A stretch of 6,140 nucleotides of DNA, taken from Chloroflexi bacterium RBG_16_68_14 (GTDB taxonomy: Bacteria > Chloroflexota > Dehalococcoidia > DSTF01 > RBG-16-68-14). Under the pieces are notes generated by a model. It had not been told where the DNA came from. It saw nothing but the letters and a program-made list of their open reading frames with translations, and did not search any database. The position numbers and the translations under genes were made by a program. The DNA lies in contig MGOB01000004.1 in assembly GCA_001796995.1 (NCBI GenBank), forward strand, positions 23,453 to 29,592. The letters are read 5' to 3'. This document shows positions 1-6,140 of the stretch, one piece after another. Positions within the stretch are counted from its first letter, which is position 1. Every line of letters begins with the position of its first letter.

Positions 1-516
1 GCAGCGCTCGGCCCCCAGCGCGGCGGCGAGGGCGACGGCGGTGGTGTCCGATGCGCCGCGCCCCAGGGTGGTGATCTCCATCTCCTCGCTGATCCCCTGG
101 AAGCCGGCGACGATGACCACCCGGCCCCGCTCCAGCTCCTGCTGGATGCGCGCCGGCTCCAGCGCCAGGATGCGCGCGCGGCCGTGCACGGCGTCGGTGC
201 GCAGGCCGGCCTGGGCGCCCGAAAGGCTCACCGCGCCGACGCCGAGGGTGTGGAGCGCCAGTGCCATCAGCGTCATGGAGACGGTCTCGCCCGTCGAGAG
301 GAGGATGTCGAGCTCGCGGGCCTCCGGCCCTTCCGGGGAAGGGCTGATCTGGAGCGCCAGGTCGCGCAGGCGGTTGGTGGTGTCGCCCATGGCGGAGACG
401 ACCACGACCAGCCTGTCGCCCGCGCCGTAACGCGCCGCCACCCGCCGCGCCACGTTCTGGATGTGCCCGGCGTCGGCGACCGACGTGCCGCCGTACTTCT
501 GGACGATGAGGGACAT
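1..516 (-). CDS. lysC: Aspartate kinase, N-terminal part (cut by window edge)
   Basis: Aspartate kinase phosphorylates L-aspartate to 4-aspartyl phosphate, the first committed step toward lysine, methionine and threonine in the cytoplasm. Only the first 172 codons are present; the frame is open to the left edge, so the rest of the kinase domain and any C-terminal ACT domains lie outside. Family members are usually about 400-470 residues. Visible motifs are the N-terminal KYGGTSV (residues 7-13), STGE (74-77), AGFQG (137-141) and TTLGRGASDTTA (149-160). The last is the nucleotide/substrate loop, usually GRGGSDTTA, with Ala here for the second Gly. The ATG at 516 is chosen because MSLIVQKYGGTSV is the expected N-terminus and GGAAGGAG lies 11 nt upstream (535..528). 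It follows thrB after a 96-nt gap, so it may be co-transcribed with thrB or have its own weak promoter. Identity is secure; allosteric class cannot be judged. Confidence 0.95.
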   Translation of the reverse strand, partial: MSLIVQKYGGTSVADAGHIQNVARRVAARYGAGDRLVVVVSAMGDTTNRLRDLALQISPSPEGPEARELDILLSTGETVSMTLMALALHTLGVGAVSLSGAQAGLRTDAVHGRARILALEPARIQQELERGRVVIVAGFQGISEEMEITTLGRGASDTTAVALAAALGAERC

Positions 517-527
517 GGATGGCGCTG

Positions 528-535
528 CTCCTTCC
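528..535 (-). promoter_or_regulatory. Ribosome binding site of lysC
   Basis: GGAAGGAG on the minus strand, 11 nt ahead of the lysC ATG at 516. The spacing is slightly long, but it supports this start. The rest of the 96-nt thrB-lysC gap holds an AT-richer patch (about 548-590), no hairpin with a T-run, and no attenuator or lysine riboswitch that I can recognise; it is too short for the latter. Confidence 0.65.
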
Positions 536-612
536 GCGCCCTCACTCTAGCGCATCGACTTGTCGTAGAGAAATTGGCGAAACCTGGGAACCTGATCCTC
601 GCCCCTCTGGTT

Positions 613-1491
613 CTATGGTTCCAGAACCTGCGCGCCCTCCGCGCTCGGCGCCGTGATCACGGTGCGGCCGCTGTAGCCGCGGGCGACGGCCGCCTGCTGC
701 ATGAGGCGGGCGACACGCTCCTCGCCCGACGTCGCCAGGGCGGCGACGGTGGAGCCGCTGCCGGAGAGGTAAGCGGCGTGAGCGCCGCCCTCCTTCGCCG
801 CGTCGAAGAGGTCGTAGAGGGCGGGGAAGAGCCGGGCGCGGGCCGGCTGGTGCAGTCGGTCCTGGGTGGCGGCGTCCAGCAGCTCCCAGCGCCCCTGGGC
901 CAGGGCGGCCACCAGGAGCGCCGCCCGCCCCACGTTGAAGACAGCGTCCTCGCGGGAGAGGCGCTGGGGGAGGCGCCGCCGGCTCTCCTTCGTCGGCATC
1001 TCGAAGTCAGGGATGAAGAGGACGACCTTCAAGCCCGGCGGCAGCGGCACCGCCAGGTGCCGCCAGCGCTCGTCCTCCCGCACCACCACCTGGAGGCCGC
1101 CGAAGAGGGCGGGCGCCATGTTGTCGGCGTGGCCCTCCTGCTCGGTGCCCAGCGCCAGCAGCTCCTCGAGCGACAGAGGGCCGCCCATCAGGGCGTTGGC
1201 GGCCAGCAGGCCGGCGGCGCGGGCGGCGGCGCTGGCACCCAGCCCGCGCGCGACGGGCAGATCTCCTCGCCAGCTCACCCACAGCTCCGGCGGCTCCGGA
1301 CGCCCGGCCGCGCGGTAGGCGGCGCGGGCGGCGACGACGATCATCGAGTCCGGCGGGTGCGGCGGGTCGGCCTCCGGCTCGAGGGAGACGGTCACCTCGG
1401 CGGTCAAGGCCAGGGCCAGCCCCAGGCAGTCGAAGCCCGGCCCCAGGTTGGCGCTGGTGGCGGGCACGCGTACGGTGACTCGGTCTACCAT
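613..1491 (-). CDS. thrB: Homoserine kinase (GHMP kinase family)
   Basis: Homoserine kinase phosphorylates L-homoserine with ATP to O-phosphohomoserine, the precursor used by threonine synthase. The 292-residue length is typical of the family. It shows the GHMP layout: PATSANLGPGFDCLG (10-24) at the N-terminus, the ATP-binding PVARGLGASAAA (79-90), EGHADNMAPALFGG (119-132), and the C-terminal glycine loop SGSGSTV (243-249). The ATP loop is usually GLGSSAA; here the first Ser is Ala, a small change that keeps the loop. The ATG at 1491 places PATSANLGPGF at the expected distance. However, no Shine-Dalgarno sequence is visible upstream; the DNA there is instead a palindrome ending 9 nt before the ATG. 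The neighbour lysC makes an aspartate-pathway pair. Homoserine dehydrogenase and threonine synthase are not in the window. Confidence 0.96.
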   Translation of the reverse strand: MVDRVTVRVPATSANLGPGFDCLGLALALTAEVTVSLEPEADPPHPPDSMIVVAARAAYRAAGRPEPPELWVSWRGDLPVARGLGASAAARAAGLLAANALMGGPLSLEELLALGTEQEGHADNMAPALFGGLQVVVREDERWRHLAVPLPPGLKVVLFIPDFEMPTKESRRRLPQRLSREDAVFNVGRAALLVAALAQGRWELLDAATQDRLHQPARARLFPALYDLFDAAKEGGAHAAYLSGSGSTVAALATSGEERVARLMQQAAVARGYSGRTVITAPSAEGAQVLEP

Positions 1492-1500
1492 GCCATCGCG

Positions 1501-1520
1501 CGTCGGGCTTGAGCCCGACG
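1501..1520. repeat. Palindrome 1 of a tandem pair (9-bp perfect stem)
   Basis: Arms CGTCGGGCT and AGCCCGACG pair perfectly around a 2-nt centre (TG). As RNA the closing T-A pair would open to give a 4-nt loop. It lies in the gmk-thrB gap and ends 9 nt before the thrB ATG. No T-run follows on the minus strand, so it does not look like an intrinsic terminator. It may be a REP-like repeat unit or a leader hairpin. Its core GGCT-NN-AGCC is shared with the adjacent palindrome. Confidence 0.8.
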
Positions 1521-1522
1521 GT

Positions 1523-1540
1523 GACAGGCTGAAGCCTGTC
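1523..1540. repeat. Palindrome 2 of a tandem pair (8-bp perfect stem)
   Basis: Arms GACAGGCT and AGCCTGTC pair perfectly around the centre GA. It begins 3 nt beyond palindrome 1 and shares its GGCT-NN-AGCC core. Aligned outward from the loop, two stem pairs differ by changes on both arms (G-C versus A-T, and T-A versus A-T), so pairing is kept. Such related tandem palindromes in an intergenic gap resemble REP/BIME-type dispersed repeats. Copy number cannot be seen from one window. Confidence 0.8.
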
Positions 1541-1559
1541 CCTCGGAGTTCATCGCAGC

Positions 1560-2198
1560 CTAGAGCCTCACCGGCTGGCGGTCGACGCGGCAGCGCTCAG
1601 CGGTCATGATGGCTAGCACCTGGTCCGCCGCCTCGTCCAGCCGGTCCCGTTGGTTCACGACGACGTAGTCGAAGCGAGGGAGCTCGGCCAGCTCGCGGGA
1701 GGCGGCCTCCAGGCGGCGCCGTACCGTCTCCGGGTCGTCCTCGCCGCGGGCGCGGATGCGCGCCTCCAGCTCCTCCCGGGAGGGCGGCGCGAGGAAGATG
1801 AGCACCGCGCCGGGCGCGAGCCTCTTGATGGTGGCAGCGCCCTGGATATCGACGCGCACCACCACATCCTGCCCCCGCTCCAGCGCCTCGCGCACCGGCG
1901 CCTTGGGCACGCCGTAGCGGTAGCCGTAGACCTGGGCGTGCTCCAGCAAGCCGTCCTCCGCGAGCAGCCGGTCGAACTCCTCGTCGCTCAGGAAGGTGAG
2001 GAACGCGTGATCGGACGGGTTGACCTCACGGCGCGGCCGGGTGGTGGCGGTGACGGTGAAGTGGGCGGGGAGGCCCCGCTCCCTGAGGCGAGCGAGGACA
2101 GAGTCCTTGCCCGCGCCGGAAGGACCGGAAATGACGACCAGGAGCGGCCCAGCCCCGACCTCTCCCACTGCGAGCGACGGGGAGACGCCCCTACTCAC
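1560..2198 (-). CDS. gmk: Guanylate kinase
   Basis: Guanylate kinase converts GMP plus ATP to GDP plus ADP in purine nucleotide supply. The 212-residue product has the P-loop GPSGAGKD (25-32), the ATTRPRR stretch of the GMP-binding region (51-57), LLEHAQVYGYRYGVP (84-98) as counterpart of the usual LEWAxVHGNYYGTP, and VDIQGA (116-121) as counterpart of DIDxQGA. Compared with the usual TTRxPRxGEVxGxDYxF, the GMP loop is about two residues shorter and has His64 where a GMP-contacting Tyr is expected. The start is a GTG at 2198 that overlaps the remA stop by 8 nt. A GAGGAGG run precedes it with only about 3 nt of spacing, so an in-frame GTG at 2168 (ten residues shorter) is possible. The overlap implies translational coupling with remA. 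The fold assignment is firm; kinetic normality is not assured. Confidence 0.95.
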   Translation of the reverse strand: MSRGVSPSLAVGEVGAGPLLVVISGPSGAGKDSVLARLRERGLPAHFTVTATTRPRREVNPSDHAFLTFLSDEEFDRLLAEDGLLEHAQVYGYRYGVPKAPVREALERGQDVVVRVDIQGAATIKRLAPGAVLIFLAPPSREELEARIRARGEDDPETVRRRLEAASRELAELPRFDYVVVNQRDRLDEAADQVLAIMTAERCRVDRQPVRL

Positions 2199-2472
2199 CC
2201 TCCTCCTCTAGTCCTCGTCCGCCTCTGGCGGACCGGCTGCGCACGCGGCCTTCGATGGTCTCCGGCGTGATGGCCGCCAGCACCACCGAGCCGTTCTCCA
2301 TGAAGAGCACCGCCTTGGTGCGACGACCACTGGTCATGTCAATGGTCATGCCCTTGGCCCGGCCCTCATGGATGAGGCGCTTGATGGGCGCCGAACCCGG
2401 TGAGGCGACGCCTATCATGTGCCTGGCCGAGACGTAGTTCCCGAAGCCGATGTGGATCAGTTCTGTCGCCAT
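2191..2472 (-). CDS. remA: RemA/DUF370 family DNA-binding regulator
   Basis: RemA is a small DNA-binding protein that in Bacillus subtilis activates biofilm matrix and osmoprotection genes by wrapping DNA around an oligomeric ring. This 93-residue protein matches the family end to end: IGFGNYV (8-14), SPGSAPIKR (24-32), GMTIDMTSGRRTKAV (41-55) and PETIEGR (70-76). Arg50 and Arg51 and Pro29, recalled as important in B. subtilis, are present. At position 18, where B. subtilis RemA has a functionally critical Arg, there is His, with Arg at 17 (SARHM for SANRM). The tail (78-93) is basic and then acidic, and looks lineage-specific. The ATG at 2472 has a strong AGGAGG with 6-nt spacing. It is followed directly by gmk, the conserved arrangement in many bacteria. 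What it controls in this organism cannot be told from the window. Confidence 0.93.
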   Translation of the reverse strand: MATELIHIGFGNYVSARHMIGVASPGSAPIKRLIHEGRAKGMTIDMTSGRRTKAVLFMENGSVVLAAITPETIEGRVRSRSARGGRGLEEEGE

Positions 2473-2478
2473 GGCCTG

Positions 2479-2484
2479 CCTCCT
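2479..2484 (-). promoter_or_regulatory. Strong ribosome binding site of remA
   Basis: AGGAGG on the minus strand, six nt ahead of the remA ATG, lies in the 41-nt gap after aroA. It is the best Shine-Dalgarno match in the window, suggesting that RemA is translated well independently of aroA. No promoter-like hexamers or hairpin are obvious in the gap. Confidence 0.8.
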
Positions 2485-2513
2485 GCACTCCTAACCGATC
2501 CCAGCCCCCACAC

Positions 2514-3815
<1,302 letters not shown>

Positions 3816-3818
3816 CGC

Positions 3819-4850
3819 TCAGCGATCCTCCAGTTTGCGGCGCGGCTGGGCCTCGCCGCTCTCGCGCTCCTTCAGCAGCCGCTCCACCTCCTTCGTCCGG
3901 CGCACCACGTACTCGCCCACCATGAAGGAGAGCATGCGCTCGCCCGCGCTCATGGTGTCGACCGCCTGGGCGGCCCGCGGACGCTCCGGCGGCGCCCGCA
4001 GGAAGGCGTCGCGGGCGGTCTGGACCTTGGCGAAGGCCTTGATGAGCTCCTCCTGGGCGTCCCGGTCCTCGATGAGGTGGCGGAAGCGGCGCAGCTCCTC
4101 GCCGAACCGGTCGAGCCAGTGGAGCAGGTTCTCCCGGTTAGTGAGACAGATGTCGTGGCTCAGGTCGGGGCTGCTGGAGGCGAGGCGGGTGGTGTCGCGG
4201 AAGCCGGGGCCGGCCAGGGCGGCCAGCTCGGGCCAGGCCTTGCTCCCGCTGGCCAGCGAGAAGAGCGCCGTCGAGACGACCAGCGGCAGATGGCTCACCG
4301 CCGCCAGGTAGCTATCGTGCTCCTCCGCGTCGATGAGCACCGGCTGGGCGCCGACGAGGGCGATGAGGCTCTCCACGGTCTTGATCGCTTGCTCCGAGGC
4401 GCGGACGGACGGGACGACGGCCCAGGGCCGCCCCTGGAAGAGGGAGACCTCGGCGGCGTCCAGGCCGGATTGCTCCTTGCCCGCGATGGGATGCCCGCCC
4501 ACGAAGCTGGCTTCGGGCGGCAGCAGCTCCTCCGCCCAGCGGAGCACGTCGCGCTTGGTGCTGGCGGTGTCGGTGACGACGGCGCCCTCGCCCAGGGCGG
4601 GCGCGATCTGCTCCAGCACCTCTCGCATCTGGAGGATGGGCGTGGCGATGACGACGACGGCGGCGCCCTCGGCCGCCTGCGCCGGGTGGCGGGCCTCCCG
4701 GTCGATGGCGCCCAGCTTGCGGGCGCGGCCGTTCACCCCCCACTCGGCGTCGTGGCCGACGATCTCCAGGCCCTCCAGTTGGGCCTCCTTCAGGGCGAGG
4801 CCCAGGGAGCCCCCGATGAGCCCGAGACCGATGATGGCGAGTTGCGGCAT
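3819..4850 (-). CDS. tyrA: Prephenate dehydrogenase
   Basis: Prephenate dehydrogenase oxidatively decarboxylates prephenate to 4-hydroxyphenylpyruvate with NAD(P)+, the tyrosine-specific step. The 343-residue product starts with a Rossmann dinucleotide motif GLGLIGGS (8-15), then ATPI (69-72), DTASTK (94-99), GGHPIAGKEQSG (118-129) and HDSYLAAVSHLP (178-189), followed by the helical dimerisation domain with GFRDTTRLASSSPDL (216-230). His120 in GGHPIAG matches the catalytic His of the family. No chorismate mutase domain is fused, and I see no C-terminal ACT domain. Instead the protein ends in about 50 charged residues (from about 290), probably helical and without recognised function. Arogenate as the true substrate cannot be excluded from sequence. 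The ATG at 4850 has GAGGAAG 8 nt upstream, which overlaps the stop of the HD gene. aroA follows after 3 nt. Confidence 0.95.
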   Translation of the reverse strand: MPQLAIIGLGLIGGSLGLALKEAQLEGLEIVGHDAEWGVNGRARKLGAIDREARHPAQAAEGAAVVVIATPILQMREVLEQIAPALGEGAVVTDTASTKRDVLRWAEELLPPEASFVGGHPIAGKEQSGLDAAEVSLFQGRPWAVVPSVRASEQAIKTVESLIALVGAQPVLIDAEEHDSYLAAVSHLPLVVSTALFSLASGSKAWPELAALAGPGFRDTTRLASSSPDLSHDICLTNRENLLHWLDRFGEELRRFRHLIEDRDAQEELIKAFAKVQTARDAFLRAPPERPRAAQAVDTMSAGERMLSFMVGEYVVRRTKEVERLLKERESGEAQPRRKLEDR

Positions 4851-4864
4851 GGCGTTAGCTTCCT

Positions 4865-5374
4865 CTAGGCCTCGTCGGCGGCCTGGAGCGCCACCAAGCG
4901 CTCGCCCAGAGCGCTCGCGTCCTCACCCCGTATCAAGGCCACGACCTGGTCGGAGGCGCCCGCCTGCCGGGCCAGCTCCGCCCCCAGCTCCGGATGGTGT
5001 CGACAGCGATAGAGCCCGCCGAAGGCGGGCCGCTCAGAACCCTCGCCGGGGACTGCCAGGCGGCGCAGCAGGCCGGGCGCCCAGGCCTCGAGCAGCACGT
5101 AGGCCACCCGGTGCCAGAGGGCGATGCGCCCCTTGCCCACGTCGTGCAGGAGGGCGGCGGCCAGCAGGTCGGGGTCGTCGTGGCCCTGCCGGCGCAGCCG
5201 CCGGTAGACATGCAGGCAGTGCTGCTGGTCACGCGGGGTCATCGTCTCGAAGAGGCGGCGCTCCGGCTCGCGCAGGAGGCGGAACGCCCCGGCGCGCAGG
5301 TCAGCGTCGACGCGGGGGCGCAGCGATCCGAAGAACTGGCGGCTCCGGTAGAGCGCGCGTGCCGCTGCTCGCAT
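4865..5374 (-). CDS. Small HD-domain protein, putative metal-dependent phosphohydrolase
   Basis: A 169-residue single-domain protein of the HD superfamily, whose members use paired metal ions to hydrolyse phosphoesters, nucleotides or (p)ppGpp. The core is visible: His52/His55 in QHCLHVYRRL, the HD doublet in LLHDVGKGR (76-83), and a downstream RHHPELGAELA (125-135). A common later position occupied by His-His or His-His-Glu in related proteins reads RGED (149-152) here, so metal ligation at that end may differ. The N-terminus (1-45) is basic and has no signal peptide. No receptor, GYP, TGS or RelA-type domain is attached, so the substrate is unknown. The ATG at 5374 begins one base after the M50 stop, with a G-rich stretch inside the M50 end as the only ribosome signal, so translation is probably coupled. 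It resembles small HD proteins that I associate with Chloroflexota; that link is recollection. Confidence 0.87.
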   Translation of the reverse strand: MRAAARALYRSRQFFGSLRPRVDADLRAGAFRLLREPERRLFETMTPRDQQHCLHVYRRLRRQGHDDPDLLAAALLHDVGKGRIALWHRVAYVLLEAWAPGLLRRLAVPGEGSERPAFGGLYRCRHHPELGAELARQAGASDQVVALIRGEDASALGERLVALQAADEA

Positions 5375-5375
5375 C

Positions 5376-6074
5376 TCACACCCCCGTCAGCGCGCCGGCG
5401 ATCCCCTCCACGGCCGGCCGCACCACCCGATCGAAGATGTCGATGCCGATAGCCGGCCCGATGAAAAAGAGGAGCATCAGGATCAGGATGCCGTAGCGCT
5501 CCATCTGGGCGATGGGCCGCGCCAGCTCGATGGGCAGCAGGCCGACCCACACCCGGAAGCCGTCCAGCGGCGCCAGCGGGAGCAGGTTGAAGACGGCCAG
5601 GATGGTGTTGAGCAGTACGCCCGCGCTCAGGAAGAGGCCCACGTAGTCGGAGACCGACCAGCCCGCCGTCCCGCTGACGATGAAGGGGTTGTGCCACTCG
5701 GTCCAGCCCAGCCGGATGGGCAGCGCCATCACGGCGGCGACGGCCAGGTTCGAGAGGGGGCCGGCGGCGGCGACCATCGCCATGCCCGTGCGCGGCCCGT
5801 TGCGCAGGGCGTAGTTGTTCACGGGCACCGGCTTCCCCCAGCCGAAGCCGGCCAGGAAGAGCAGCAGCGTGCCGAAGGGGTCCAGGTGGCGGAGCGGGTT
5901 GAGGGAGACCCGCCCCAAGCGGCGCGCCGTCTGGTCGCCCAGGGCGCTGGCGCTGGCGGCGTGGCAGAACTCGTGGAAGGCGATGCCGAGCACGAGCGCG
6001 GTGGTCACCGCGCCCGCGAAGGCGAGAAAGAGGAAGAAATCGATATCGAGGAGGTCGAGATAGTAGAAGAACAA
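5376..6074 (-). CDS. Site-2 protease family (peptidase M50) membrane metalloprotease
   Basis: A 232-residue integral membrane protein of the compact M50/RseP-like group, zinc proteases that cut within membranes. The zinc motif is HEFCH (34-38), at the end of the first hydrophobic segment (about 13-33). The third ligand is provided by NLLPLAPLDGF (163-173), with Asp171 the expected ligand. Other family marks are RRLGRVSLNPLRHLDPFGT (51-69), GWGKPVPVN (78-86) and GPLSNL (105-110). Further hydrophobic segments lie at about 66-80, 96-120, 143-168 and 194-214. There is no PDZ or CBS domain, so the substrate cannot be guessed; it need not be a sigma-factor regulator. The start is a TTG at 6074 with AGGA 7 nt upstream and an extended -10 promoter just before. 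No in-frame ATG gives a sensible N-terminus. It is the first gene of the row and ends one base before the HD gene. Confidence 0.93.
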   Translation of the reverse strand: MFFYYLDLLDIDFFLFLAFAGAVTTALVLGIAFHEFCHAASASALGDQTARRLGRVSLNPLRHLDPFGTLLLFLAGFGWGKPVPVNNYALRNGPRTGMAMVAAAGPLSNLAVAAVMALPIRLGWTEWHNPFIVSGTAGWSVSDYVGLFLSAGVLLNTILAVFNLLPLAPLDGFRVWVGLLPIELARPIAQMERYGILILMLLFFIGPAIGIDIFDRVVRPAVEGIAGALTGV

Positions 6075-6103
6075 GAACCAGTCCTGCGCGGTAGGTGTCG
6101 TTC

Positions 6104-6112
6104 AGTATAACA
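6104..6112 (-). promoter_or_regulatory. Extended -10 promoter for the M50-HD-tyrA-aroA row
   Basis: The minus strand reads TGTTATACT, a TG-N extension followed by TATACT, which differs from TATAAT at one base. It stands out in otherwise GC-rich DNA. No convincing TTGACA-like -35 is found 16-18 nt upstream, which fits the extended -10 type. Transcription would begin near 6097, giving a leader of about 23 nt before the M50 TTG start, with AGGA at 6085..6082 as ribosome site. The 28 bases beyond it, to the window edge, show no gene start that I can support. Confidence 0.6.
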
Positions 6113-6140
6113 CGGTGGGCGCCGCTCGTGGCTCGCGGCC

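Noticed and set aside
273..545. Minus-strand open frame of 90 codons overlapping lysC
   Set aside because: It is frame-shifted against lysC and Arg/Ser/Pro-rich; the lysC frame has all expected motifs.
544..549. TAGAGT as a -10 element for lysC
   Set aside because: No acceptable -35 hexamer lies 16-18 nt upstream and there is no TG extension; it is too weak to call.
613..634. Short inverted repeat GGTTC-TG-GAACC at the end of thrB
   Set aside because: It has only a 5-bp stem, lies within the last codons and is not followed by a T-run; likely chance.
184..1512. Plus-strand open frame of 442 codons opposite thrB and lysC
   Set aside because: It is the antisense shadow of two well-supported genes, and no family motif is seen.
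1501..1540. Palindromes as an intrinsic terminator of gmk
   Set aside because: On the minus strand neither stem is followed by a T-run; GC-rich sequence and the thrB start follow directly.
6113..6140. GCCGC/GCGGC inverted repeat at the right edge
   Set aside because: A five-bp GC stem with a 9-nt loop is unremarkable in this base composition and is cut by the window edge.

Overview
The window is a GC-rich (roughly 70% by eye), densely packed bacterial segment. All eight genes I can support lie on the minus strand and read from the right edge to the left edge. In transcription order they are: an M50 (site-2 protease family) membrane metalloprotease, a small HD-domain protein, prephenate dehydrogenase (tyrA), class II EPSP synthase (aroA), the small DNA-binding regulator RemA (DUF370), guanylate kinase (gmk), homoserine kinase (thrB), and the N-terminal 172 codons of aspartate kinase (lysC), which runs off the left edge.

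The first four genes are separated by 1, 14 and 3 nt. aroA to remA is 41 nt, remA and gmk overlap by 8 nt, gmk to thrB is 68 nt and thrB to lysC is 96 nt. An extended -10 promoter (TGTTATACT, minus strand 6112..6104) sits just ahead of the M50 gene. It could drive the first six genes or the whole row. The gmk-thrB gap holds two back-to-back perfect palindromes with a shared core and compensatory base-pair differences. This is the least ordinary structure in the window.

Functionally, TyrA and AroA belong to aromatic amino acid synthesis (the tyrosine branch and the shikimate trunk). LysC and ThrB belong to the aspartate family (Lys, Met, Thr). RemA-Gmk is a widely conserved pair, best known from Bacillota, where rpoZ usually follows; here amino acid genes follow instead.

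The remA-gmk pair, high GC, class II AroA and this type of small HD protein fit a Chloroflexota (Dehalococcoidia- or Thermomicrobia-like) genome best. A high-GC, deep-branching Bacillota lineage is the main alternative. This placement is inference from memory of gene families, not from a search.

I found no CRISPR array, tRNA, rRNA, insertion sequence or clearly new multi-gene system. The points worth a second look are the tandem palindromes, an Arg/His displacement at the functional position 18 of RemA, a shortened GMP-binding loop in Gmk, and an Arg in the AroA NSGTT motif.
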